Shown piece after piece: positions 44,987 to 52,076 of a stretch of 64,000 bases of DNA. Below the pieces are notes generated by a model. That model had not been told where the DNA came from. It did no database searches and saw only the letters and a list, made by a program, of their open reading frames with translations. Source of the DNA: a bacterium (lineage in GTDB: Bacteria; Bacillota; Clostridia; Lachnospirales; Lachnospiraceae). The position numbers and the translations under genes were made by a program. The stretch spans positions 1 through 64,000 of the forward strand of contig JAUNGE010000015.1 in assembly GCA_030524675.1 (NCBI GenBank), written 5' to 3'. How positions within the stretch are numbered: position 1 is the first letter of the stretch; each line of letters begins with the position of its first letter.

Positions 44987-45119
44987 CCATTACCCCACTT
45001 TCCTATGTCCTGTATCCCATTCATAATAGCAATGAAAGCGCTATTTGTCAATTGCATAAAAGGAATATATTTGATAACCTACAGTTATATTGCAGTTCAC
45101 ACAGTTGGCTGCACAGACA

Positions 45120-45989
45120 TTAATAGGCAATGATTTCATATCCTGTCTCTGTGACAAGCACCTGGATTTCCCACTGTGCAGACGGTTTTCCATCAGCTGT
45201 ATATATCGTCCAGTCATTTTTATTGTCCACATAAATTTCGGCTGTGCCCATGTTTACCATCGGCTCAATCGTGAACATCATGCCTGGCACCAGAAGCATC
45301 TCCGTCCCGCGGGTAGTCGTGTAGCTGACCCATGGGTCCTCATGGAACTCCAATCCCACACCATGACCGCCGATTTCACGCACGACAGAATAACCATTTG
45401 CCTTCGCATGGTCGTTGATTACCTGCGCAATATCGCCCAGAAATCCCCATGGTTTCACTTCCTCCAGTCCCAGATACACGCACTCTTTTACCACATCGAC
45501 CAATTTTTTCTTCTCTGAACTGACAGTTCCGATGCAGAACATGCGGGAAGAGTCTGAATAATACCCATGATAGATTGTGGAAACATCCACATTGATGATG
45601 TCCCCATCTTTGAGCACATCTTTTTCCGAAGGAATTCCGTGGCAAACCTGCTCATTGATGGAAGTACACACACTCTTTGGAAATCCCTCAAAGCCTAACG
45701 GCGCCGGAATTCCTCCCATCTCCGCTGTTTTTTTGCTCACCAAATCATCAATCTCCTGCGTCGTCATTCCTGCATGAATATTCTCTGCCACATAGTCCAG
45801 AACTGCAATATTAATTTTGGCGCTCTCTTTGATTTTCTCAATCTGTTCCGGTGTTTTCAGCATGGAATGATTCGGTACAATATGGCCTTTTTCCTGAAAC
45901 ATTCTGATTTTCTCATCCATAGCCATATGGCAGGACTTATACTTTTTCCCGCTGCCGCACCAGCACATATCATTTCTTCCAAGTTTCAT
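45120..45989 (-). CDS. map: Methionine aminopeptidase, type I with SEC-C zinc motif
   Basis: A 289-residue enzyme that removes N-terminal Met. An N-terminal SEC-C zinc motif (MCWCGSGKKYKSCH, residues 8-21) precedes the pita-bread core. Metal ligands are in INVDVSTIYHGYYSDSSRMF (two Asp), IGGHGVGLEFHEDPW (His), MMFTIEPMV (Glu) and WEIQVLVTE (Glu). The SEC-C extension is common in Clostridia MAPs and may bind the ribosome. Monocistronic. Confidence 0.95.
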   Translation of the reverse strand: MKLGRNDMCWCGSGKKYKSCHMAMDEKIRMFQEKGHIVPNHSMLKTPEQIEKIKESAKINIAVLDYVAENIHAGMTTQEIDDLVSKKTAEMGGIPAPLGFEGFPKSVCTSINEQVCHGIPSEKDVLKDGDIINVDVSTIYHGYYSDSSRMFCIGTVSSEKKKLVDVVKECVYLGLEEVKPWGFLGDIAQVINDHAKANGYSVVREIGGHGVGLEFHEDPWVSYTTTRGTEMLLVPGMMFTIEPMVNMGTAEIYVDNKNDWTIYTADGKPSAQWEIQVLVTETGYEIIAY

Positions 45990-46081
45990 TTTATTCTGCC
46001 TTTCATTCTTATAAAACTCCTCCCACCGCCTGAAAGCAGTAAGTTCCCGCCCACGGCAAACGAAAGGATGATACTTATGAA

Positions 46082-46122
46082 AACAGACAGGAAACCGAAT
46101 TTTTTCAAATCCATCTCCTGTC
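46082..46122 (-). terminator. Possible ddh terminator
   Basis: GACAGGA (46086-46092) and TCCTGTC (46116-46122) form a short stem with a 23-base loop; on the minus strand TGTTTTC follows. The stem is weak. Confidence 0.35.
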
Positions 46123-46155
46123 CTTTTTTTTCTTTATTTTCAGGTGCAGCACAGA

Positions 46156-47142
46156 TTACAGCAGGTTCTTTCTCAACTCCTCTGCGCTCAATGGACTCAG
46201 ATACGCCGGTGCCACATCAAACACCGTCTTGCATCCGGTCATGCCCTCCTGGTGCATGCGGTACGCTGCTCTCGCAAATGCAACCAGAACAGAAGAGGTG
46301 AACTCTGGATTGGAGTCCAATTTCAGGCTGTACTCTACTACATGCTTGTTTTCCTTATTCCAGCCGGTTGCACCGCTGCGGAACACAAAACCGCCGTGCG
46401 GAATGCCTGCATGGTCCCTCATCAGTTCTTCCTCACTGATAAAGTGCACGGTAGTGTCATAATCAGCGAAATAGTTCGGCATGGTCTTAATCTCTTCTTC
46501 GATTCTCGCGGTATCTGCGCCTTCCTCAGCTACTACAAAGCACTCTCTGGTGTGTTTCTGTCTTGTGGAGAGTTCTGGCTGGCTGCCGCTTCTCACAGCA
46601 CGCAACGCACTGTCCACCGGAATGGTATACTGTCTCGCATCCTTCACTCCTGCAATCCGGCGAATGGCGTCAGAATGTCCCTGGCTCACGCCCTTGCCCC
46701 AAAATGTGTAGGACTCGCCCTCCGGCAAAATTGCGCTGCCATATACGCGGTTCAGCGAGAACATACCTGGGTCCCAACCCACGGAAATCATAGCAATGTG
46801 GCCGCTCTTCTTTGCTGCCTCATCTACATTCGCAAAATGCTCCGGCACTTTTGCATGAGTGTCAAAGCTGTCAACGACATTGAAATACTCAGCAAACTTT
46901 GGTGTCTGCTGCGGCAGGTCTGTCGCACTTCCGCCGCAAAGAATCATGACGTCAATCTCATCCTTCTTTGCAATCGCGTCTTCTGCCTTATATACCGGTA
47001 CTCCCTCTGTTAAAATATGTACCTTTTCTGGATTTCTTCTTGTAAATACTGCTGCCAATTCCATATCCGGATTCTGTTTGATCGCGCACTCAATGCCGCG
47101 GCCCAGATTTCCGTATCCTAAAATTCCAACTCTGATACTCAT
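46156..47142 (-). CDS. ddh: meso-Diaminopimelate dehydrogenase
   Basis: A 328-residue NADP-dependent enzyme making meso-DAP in one step from tetrahydrodipicolinate, for peptidoglycan and lysine. The N-terminal Rossmann motif is RVGILGYGNLGRGIECAIKQ, followed by LCGGSATDLPQQTP, FNVVDSFDTHAKVPEHF and SVGWDPGMFSLNRVYG with the catalytic Asp. The C-terminal half (ECFVVAEEGADTARIE...) fits the Ddh dimerisation domain. AAGGAGA precedes the ATG at 47142. Monocistronic. Confidence 0.95.
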   Translation of the reverse strand: MSIRVGILGYGNLGRGIECAIKQNPDMELAAVFTRRNPEKVHILTEGVPVYKAEDAIAKKDEIDVMILCGGSATDLPQQTPKFAEYFNVVDSFDTHAKVPEHFANVDEAAKKSGHIAMISVGWDPGMFSLNRVYGSAILPEGESYTFWGKGVSQGHSDAIRRIAGVKDARQYTIPVDSALRAVRSGSQPELSTRQKHTRECFVVAEEGADTARIEEEIKTMPNYFADYDTTVHFISEEELMRDHAGIPHGGFVFRSGATGWNKENKHVVEYSLKLDSNPEFTSSVLVAFARAAYRMHQEGMTGCKTVFDVAPAYLSPLSAEELRKNLL

Positions 47143-47289
47143 CCTTCTATCTCCTTTTCCATCTTTCCTGAAAAATGATGTAAACGAACTGTTTTTCTGT
47201 TTTCTGCACCCTCTTTTTACACCTTCCTCAACAAGAAAAAGAATAACAAATCTATGCTCTGTTTGTCAATCCAAAAATTGCATAAAGTC

Positions 47290-47433
47290 ATGAACAGCGC
47301 AGGCGGAAGATGCCATGATAATGCCCACTGCGAAAGCATGTGGGCTAGAATGAAATCAGAATTGTTGTACGACCGTTATGACACGGAAAAAATGGCCACG
47401 GATGAACTCAGGACTATCATTTGGAGATGTTTC
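47290..47433 (+). pseudogene. Fragment of an IS3-family transposase (OrfB)
   Basis: The forward frame reads MNSAGGRCHDNAHCESMWARMKSELL..., matching the late DDE domain of IS3-type OrfB proteins (the D and E around CHDNAxxES and KSEL). The match covers only about 48 codons and stops near TDELRTIIWR. Nothing of the upstream catalytic part is present, so it is a scar of an insertion, and its joining point with the neighbouring fragment lies near 47434-47463. Confidence 0.75.
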
Positions 47434-47462
47434 ATTGTAAGCACCCACGCCCTCAGTAAATG

Positions 47463-47616
47463 TTATGTACTCGTCAAACTCCCGTCCGTCCCAATGCCGC
47501 CGCTGCTCATGTGCAAGGTTTTCCGTCTTGTGATCGGCGCGGTCAAGGTATTCGTAGACTTCAACCGTGACCTCCACAGACAGGGCTTGTCCGTTATAAT
47601 TGATGGTGACTTCCAT
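47463..47616 (-). pseudogene. Truncated 5' end of a conjugative-element gene (sigma-like protein)
   Basis: The reverse frame from ATG 47616 begins MEVTINYNGQALSVEVTVEV, continues YLDRADHKTENLAHEQRRHW and then DGREFDEYI, with GGAGG 8 bases upstream. This is the N-terminus I associate with sigma-70-like proteins of Tn916/CTn-type elements. After about 51 codons it runs into unrelated sequence where the IS3 fragment begins, so the gene is broken. Confidence 0.6.
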
Positions 47617-48002
47617 CTGCCTTTCCTCCGTTCAGAATTCTTTGAAAAATCTAAACGGAGCAGGCGGGGAGCGGCACCGGGGAGAAGATAGAAAAACGCC
47701 CGGACAGCTTGAAGCTATTCGAGCGCGATAAACAAAATATTCAACTAAAAAGCGACGATTTTCGCAATCGCCGGTAGACTGTTCCCTATGAGCGGTCTGA
47801 TTTTTTTGATGGTGGTAAAAATCCTGTCAGAATTTGTCGGCGGTCAGATCGTGTCATGGGCGGCTCCCTCCTGTAAGCGCCATGTCTACCAACACTAACG
47901 TGGTATTCTTTCTACTCGGATTTTATTTCTGGTCTTGTTGCCGCAAATAGGGCAGTATATCCAATCTGAAATAGTCTTTGAAGTAATCATCCAGTTTGTA
48001 TT
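47617..48002. other. Gene-free remnant DNA
   Basis: This stretch has GC-rich patches (GGAGCAGGCGGGGAGCGG near 47656) unlike the flanking backbone, and no open frame I can support. It looks like more decayed mobile-element sequence between the broken sigma-like gene and the OYE gene's 3' end. Confidence 0.45.
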
Positions 48003-49106
48003 TTAATTACTCACCTTGATTTCTTGTGATTTTTTTATCTGGCAGGTAATAATTCCATCTCCAAAGGAATTGCGGCACCCATTACACGAAACGCATTTTG
48101 CGGGGCTTCTATCGGTTTTCCACCTATTAGGAAGATTTGGCTCGCAGATGAATGGTCTTCCAAAAGATACCGCAGTAATTTTTGTTTCTGTCAATGCTTT
48201 CTCTACCATATCAGGAGTCCGATAACCACATACACTAATTACAGGGATTTTTATATTATCTGCAAGTAATGAAGCATATTTTAAAAACGGAGCCTGGCTG
48301 TCATTGCGGATCATAGGAGCATGAGAGGCAGTGGAATGATCCATTACCATTCCAGCCGATACTTCGATAAAGTCCATGCCACGCCTTTCCAATTCTTTGC
48401 AGACAAAAAGCGATTCTTCAGGCTGTATAGAATTTTCATTTAGATCGTTAAATGGAAATTTTACGCCTACAATAAAATCATTTCCTACAACCTGTCTGAC
48501 CGCATCATATATTTCAAACAATAGACGGGCGCGATTTTCAATTTTCCCGCCATACTCATCTGTTCGATGATTTGTAGATGGAGAAAGGAATGTATTGATT
48601 AAATATCCATGCGCCCCATGAATCTGTACGCCATCCACACCGGCTTCTTTACAACGCAATGCAGAAGCGGCAAAGTCTTTCACCACTTTGCTCAATTCAC
48701 CCTGCGTAGCTTCATGATAGATACAGCTATCAGAAACTTTCTTCTCACATACTGAAAATCTATCATACCCATCTGCCGAACAATTTTTTGCTCCACAATG
48801 CTGTAATTGAACAATTATTTTTCCACCTTGTGTGTGTACCGCATGGGCAACATCCTTTAAATCGCTGATATAACCGTCATATTCTGTATTAACCATAATT
48901 GGCGCAACAGCGCCGGAAGCGCTTACTGCGTGCATTCCGGTGATAAGCAATCCAGTTCCGCCTTCAACCACTTCAAGATAATGTTTTTTTATCTTTTCAG
49001 TAATTTTTCCGTTGTCCGCTCCATACTCGAACATAGCACTGGCCACAAGACGGTTTGCAATTTGAAATTTTCCCAAGTGGAAAGGTGTGTACATAATGGT
49101 TTCCAT
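48003..49106 (-). CDS. Old yellow enzyme-type NADH:flavin oxidoreductase (single-domain, Fe-S)
   Basis: A 367-residue TIM-barrel flavoprotein starting METIMYTPFHLGKFQIANRL; AGGAGG precedes the ATG at 49106. FMN-binding motifs include FEYGADNGKIT, VQLQHCGAKN and VQIHGAHGYLINTFLSPSTNHRTDEYGG. The C-terminal C-x2-C-x2-C-x10-C (CVSCNGCRNSFGDGIITC, near residue 340-357) should hold a 4Fe-4S cluster. The extra FAD/NAD domain of 2,4-dienoyl-CoA reductases is absent, so a separate electron donor, plausibly the flavodoxin encoded just upstream, may serve it. The substrate is unknown, probably an enone or nitro compound. Confidence 0.88.
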   Translation of the reverse strand: METIMYTPFHLGKFQIANRLVASAMFEYGADNGKITEKIKKHYLEVVEGGTGLLITGMHAVSASGAVAPIMVNTEYDGYISDLKDVAHAVHTQGGKIIVQLQHCGAKNCSADGYDRFSVCEKKVSDSCIYHEATQGELSKVVKDFAASALRCKEAGVDGVQIHGAHGYLINTFLSPSTNHRTDEYGGKIENRARLLFEIYDAVRQVVGNDFIVGVKFPFNDLNENSIQPEESLFVCKELERRGMDFIEVSAGMVMDHSTASHAPMIRNDSQAPFLKYASLLADNIKIPVISVCGYRTPDMVEKALTETKITAVSFGRPFICEPNLPNRWKTDRSPAKCVSCNGCRNSFGDGIITCQIKKSQEIKVSN

Positions 49107-49131
49107 AAAAAATCCCTCCTGATTTTTAAGA

Positions 49132-49623
49132 TTATTTTTCAAAAATTTCCTTTGTCTTTGTTGCCATACGTTCTCCATAGCTCAGAAACGTATCTTTACT
49201 TTCTTCCAGATGATGATTCAGTGCTACCGGGCCTAAATGAATGACTGGTTTTCCGTAAGCACTTCCTCCTGAATAAGTCATCATTCCATAGACCATCATG
49301 TGGTCGAGAATCAGGCGTATTCCAAGGTCTCCGCCTCCATGAAGATAGTCTGCTGTCGCAAAGGCCCCACCCAGCTTCCCTGCGAGATCATATTTCTTGC
49401 AGGAGCCATCCAGCCAGTTTTTCACTGCTGCACATACACTTGAAACATAAATAGGAGAGCCAAGGACAATACATTTGCTGCTTTTTGCCCAATCTTCATC
49501 AATGTTTTCAATCGAAAAGGCTTTCGCTTCAATGCCATCGACTCTTTTCATACCCTCAACAATCATTTCTGCTGCCGCTTTTGTATTTCCGGTTTTGGTA
49601 TAATACAATACTGTCATTTTCAT
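49132..49623 (-). CDS. Flavodoxin-like FMN protein
   Basis: A 163-residue flavodoxin fold protein. The FMN phosphate loop YYTKTGNTKAAAEMI (8-22) and the ring-binding GSPIYVSSVCAAVKNWLD (54-71) and FATADYLHGGGDLG (about 88-101) segments are clear. It is the first gene of a two-gene operon with the OYE gene 25 bases downstream, both preceded by MarR-type operator palindromes. Probably an electron carrier or small oxidoreductase for the OYE. Confidence 0.9.
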   Translation of the reverse strand: MKMTVLYYTKTGNTKAAAEMIVEGMKRVDGIEAKAFSIENIDEDWAKSSKCIVLGSPIYVSSVCAAVKNWLDGSCKKYDLAGKLGGAFATADYLHGGGDLGIRLILDHMMVYGMMTYSGGSAYGKPVIHLGPVALNHHLEESKDTFLSYGERMATKTKEIFEK

Positions 49624-49638
49624 AAAATCATCCTCCTT

Positions 49639-49783
49639 TGATGTATATACATTAAAATGGTTATAAAACTATTTTGCAATATCAAAACCATATAAATTGC
49701 ATTTATATCCATTTTAAATTCAGAGTATTTTGAAATAATGTATCTGTCATTTGAGATTCTTTCGATTGATGCATATACATCAA
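49639..49783 (-). promoter_or_regulatory. MarR operator sites upstream of the flavodoxin-OYE operon
   Basis: TGATGTATATACATTA (49639-49654) lies 16 bases before the flavodoxin start, and TTGATGCATATACATCAA (49766-49783) lies further upstream; a weaker half-site TATATACACATCA is near 49811. The same palindrome precedes marR, so these should be binding sites of that repressor. Confidence 0.8.
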
Positions 49784-49840
49784 TCGGCGCAAATTATATC
49801 TTCCACCTAATATATACACATCAAAAATCATATAACAGAT

Positions 49841-50269
49841 TTACAACTTTTCTAACATTTCTAATACATTATCCAGCATATCTAAATTCTCGTAACCAAC
49901 TTTTTCCATCAGCATTTGCTGTGCTTTTACCCATAAAGCGGCCGCTTCTGAAAGTACCGTTTTCCCTTTTTCGGTTAGTATCAGCTTGCAATCCCTTGTG
50001 CCAATTTCTCTTGCGTCAGATACTAATTCTTTATTAAATAATGGTTTTAAATTTCTCGCTAATGTAGACCGATCCAATTCTGTCATATCTGCTAATTCTC
50101 GAATACTGATATTCTCTGCGCGCGAGATATTCAAGAGTAAAGAATATTGTCTGGTTGTTACACCGCTGGGAGCTAAAATTGTGTCATAAAATTTTGTAAC
50201 GGCTCCATTTGCTTTTCGGACTTTAAGGCAGTAGCAGGAAGTGCATTGTTTGGTCTGTTTTGTATCCAT
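49841..50269 (-). CDS. MarR-family regulator of the redox cassette
   Basis: A 142-residue winged-HTH repressor. The DNA-binding segment is ISIRELADMTELDRSTLARNLKPLFNKELV (about 55-84), followed by the wing RDCKLILTEKGKTVL. The N-terminus carries three cysteines close together (QCTSCYCLKVRKA, Cys 9, 12 and 14), which could sense redox or metals. A perfect ATGATGTATATACATCAT palindrome lies 12 bases above its start, and similar sites precede the flavodoxin gene. Sensing of electrophiles or quinones by cysteine chemistry is inferred. Confidence 0.9.
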   Translation of the reverse strand: MDTKQTKQCTSCYCLKVRKANGAVTKFYDTILAPSGVTTRQYSLLLNISRAENISIRELADMTELDRSTLARNLKPLFNKELVSDAREIGTRDCKLILTEKGKTVLSEAAALWVKAQQMLMEKVGYENLDMLDNVLEMLEKL

Positions 50270-50280
50270 AAGCCCTCCAT

Positions 50281-50298
50281 ATGATGTATATACATCAT
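50281..50298 (-). promoter_or_regulatory. Perfect 18-bp MarR operator upstream of marR
   Basis: ATGATGTATATACATCAT is an exact palindrome ending 12 bases before the marR start, so it marks autorepression. Confidence 0.82.
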
Positions 50299-50391
50299 AA
50301 TAGCACTGCTTGTTCTCGACGTCAAGACACTTCTTGTACTGGTTCTAAAGAATTTTCGCCTCAAACGGTAGAAACATTTGGTTTCCTTATG

Positions 50392-50805
50392 TCAGAGCAG
50401 GGCCTCTAATTCCTCCGGGGTCAGATCGACTTCTCCAAAGTGGGGCGGGACATCATTGTCAAAGGTTTCCTGGCCGATGATCGCTTCATGGGTATTTTCA
50501 AAAATCGTCCATTCACTTTCATCGACATAGTGGCTTTTCTTATCCTTGAAGTGCTTGCGGGTCTTGAAATTGATAGTATGGCCTAAGTATTCACACTTTT
50601 TCAGAATATTGACGATAGTGGACGATCCCCAGCCGTAAATGTCCTTGAACGTCTTATTTTTGTTCACGCCCTCGCCGTATCGGGCAAGGTGGACAGACGG
50701 GATTTCCACTTTCTGCTCTTTCAAAAGCTGTGAGATTTGGTACAGGCCGAATCTCTCCATTGTCAGCCGGAAAATCTGCCTGACTGACCTCATTAAGTCC
50801 GCCAC
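50392..50805 (-). pseudogene. Internal fragment of a serine recombinase (TndX/TnpX-type)
   Basis: The frame contains a recombinase-domain segment, VRQIFRLTMERFGLYQIS... through SSTIVNILKKCEYLGHTINF and ESEWTIFENTHEAIIGQETFD (residues 8-116). The N-terminal resolvase domain with the catalytic serine and the zinc ribbon are missing. The last 20 residues (DVPPHFGEVDLTPEELEALL) belong to something else. It is therefore an inactive recombinase remnant joined to another gene's end. Confidence 0.78.
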
Positions 50806-51215
50806 GGTCTAAAGTTCTTCCGCCAGCATATTCAGCGGAAATACTCACGATTTCAAGTCCGGCCTGAAAATGCTGGGTGCCGCCAAGCCATCCAAAAGAA
50901 AGCATGGAAATGACTGAAAAATGGGTCAAAAAATCTTTATCAAAGATAGGCAATAATTTCTTAGTAAGAAAAATGCAGAAGAAATGAAAGATACCAGATT
51001 GATGTGGCAGAAGAATGGCTGTTCATAAAGCATTACGATTACAAAAAGAAATCAAGTAAACTGGTCAAAAAAATTAATTTTTATCATGGCTTAGAAAACA
51101 ATTAAAGAAAAACAAATATAGTTGAAATATGTAATATGTAATTTATTACAATACCGCAATATCATTCAGAAAGTCCCTGTACGATATTTTTATTCAAAAT
51201 GTGGTAAACTGGCGT

Positions 51216-51488
51216 TTATATTTGCTTTTCCAGACAAAACCGTTTCTTTCCATCTGTTCCGCACTGTATCACACGAAAATTGAATAAATTTCCATCTGTC
51301 CAAAATTCCAGAGTATCCAAAATCCGCATTACCGTAGAGCGGTTGATAATATTGTCCTTTTCCATTGTAAACGGCGAAAATTCCCGATTGATAAACTCTG
51401 TGATTTCAGAAATTGTGAGCGGGTGCTCTCTTGTTGCATGATTTTCTAATATATTAAGAATCAGTAATGGAAACATGGTCTGATGCAT
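51216..51488 (-). CDS. Possible truncated WYL/DeoR-like HTH protein
   Basis: A 90-residue frame beginning MHQTMFPLLILNILENHATREHPLTISEITEFI. The pattern (short helix, then LTISEITEFINREF, then NRSTVMRILDTLEFW) resembles the N-terminal winged HTH of WYL-domain regulators, whose full length is about 320 residues. The WYL domain is missing, and the protein ends after RFCLEKQI. It may be a stand-alone HTH or a broken gene; it lies in the mobile debris beside the tRNA genes. Confidence 0.5.
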   Translation of the reverse strand: MHQTMFPLLILNILENHATREHPLTISEITEFINREFSPFTMEKDNIINRSTVMRILDTLEFWTDGNLFNFRVIQCGTDGKKRFCLEKQI

Positions 51489-51505
51489 ATCTTTTTCCTC
51501 ACTTT

Positions 51506-51543
51506 CGCATCAAAAAAGGACCTGCCAGGCCCTTTTTGATGCG
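51506..51543 (-). terminator. Terminator downstream of the 44-codon gene
   Basis: A long, almost perfect stem with arms CGCATCAAAAAAGG and CCTTTTTGATGCG and a CCTG/CAGG inner part. T tracts lie inside the 3' arm. It ends the transcript of the small gene and probably of the tRNA pair. Confidence 0.7.
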
Positions 51544-51562
51544 TCTTAATACGTTTCCATCC

Positions 51563-51697
51563 CTATACAGCAGGCACCATGGCAGTTTTATGTTCAGTTA
51601 CGCCAATTTGTCCGCTGCCATAATAGCTGCTACTGACATCGGACTGCCTATACTGATAACTCATCCACGCAATTTGATTTCTCACTGTGGCTGCCAT
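51563..51697 (-). CDS. Small 44-residue protein with its own promoter
   Basis: ATG at 51697 preceded by GAGAGGAG (5-base gap), 44 codons, stop at 51563-51565. The protein begins MAATVRNQIAWMSYQYRQSD and is rich in Ser, Tyr and Gln, without a membrane segment. A consensus promoter (TTGACG-17-TATACT) lies 50 bases upstream, with a perfect palindrome in its spacer, and a strong terminator follows. The combination argues for a real gene, although I know no family. It is below typical annotation length limits. Confidence 0.6.
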   Translation of the reverse strand: MAATVRNQIAWMSYQYRQSDVSSSYYGSGQIGVTEHKTAMVPAV

Positions 51698-51746
51698 ACT
51701 GCTCTCCTCTCTTTTTCACATCATGTTTCTCTATAGTTCTCTTATT

Positions 51747-51775
51747 AGTATATACACGAAAGTTTCTTTCGTCAA
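51747..51775 (-). promoter_or_regulatory. Promoter of the small gene with operator-like palindrome
   Basis: On the minus strand TTGACG (51770-51775), 17 bases, TATACT (51747-51752). The spacer is occupied by ACGAAAG-3-CTTTCGT (51756-51772), a perfect 7-bp inverted repeat. The -35 starts four bases after the tRNA-Ser gene ends. Confidence 0.7.
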
Positions 51776-51778
51776 CAA

Positions 51779-51864
51779 CGCAGATGGAAGGATTCGAACC
51801 TTCGGACCGATAACCGGCCAACTCCTTAGCGGGGAGCCACAATCGACCTCTCTGTCACATCTAC
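51779..51864 (-). tRNA. trnS: tRNA-Ser (anticodon GCU), unusual C33
   Basis: Minus-strand cloverleaf. The acceptor GTAGATG pairs with CATCTGC (one G-T). Anticodon stem GCTCC/GGAGT encloses loop CCGCTAA (anticodon GCT). A long variable arm GGCCG-5-CGGTC marks a class II tRNA, and the T arm is GAAGG-TTCGAAT-CCTTC. Position 33 is C instead of the near-universal U. D stem has three pairs, which is usual for Ser. Length 86 with discriminator G; CCA is not encoded. Confidence 0.85.
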
Positions 51865-51871
51865 ACGTCAG

Positions 51872-51954
51872 TGCGTCGGGTTGGATTTGAACCAACAGTG
51901 TTTCTTACGTCACGGTTTTACAGACCGCTTCCTTCACCATTTGGATACCGGCGC
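51872..51954 (-). tRNA. trnY: tRNA-Tyr (anticodon GUA)
   Basis: Minus-strand tRNA. The acceptor GCGCCGG pairs with CCGACGC except one C-A mismatch at the fourth pair. Anticodon stem GCGGT/ACCGT encloses loop CTGTAAA (anticodon GTA). A long variable arm and T arm GTTGG-TTCAAAT-CCAAC follow; discriminator is A. It lies 7 bases upstream of tRNA-Ser in the same transcript. Confidence 0.88.
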
Positions 51955-52076
51955 TGATAGTTTTCTCATCTCTCAGAACCTTTCTATCTCTGATGGTTGT
52001 AATATAGCACAGGAAGCGGTGCAAATTTGCACTATTTTTCTGTTTTTTCCGTGTTTTCCTTATTTTTTTCTCTTTT

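Noticed and set aside
44987..45119. T-box or attenuator before ilvN
   Set aside because: No T-box sequence (NNTGGNACCGCG-like) or specifier-loop structure visible.
47788..47898. Forward 36-codon frame beginning MSGLIFLMVVKIL
   Set aside because: No ribosome site and lies in decayed element DNA; chance frame is likely.
50654..50953. Reverse frame of 99 codons overlapping the recombinase fragment
   Set aside because: Different frame from the recognisable recombinase segment, no RBS; composition looks accidental, though the N-terminal part could be yet another remnant.
50968..51105. Forward frame ending YQIDVAEEWLFIKHYDYKKK...
   Set aside because: Looks like the C-terminal end of some protein, but has no start codon or RBS and no family I can name; kept only as a possible remnant.
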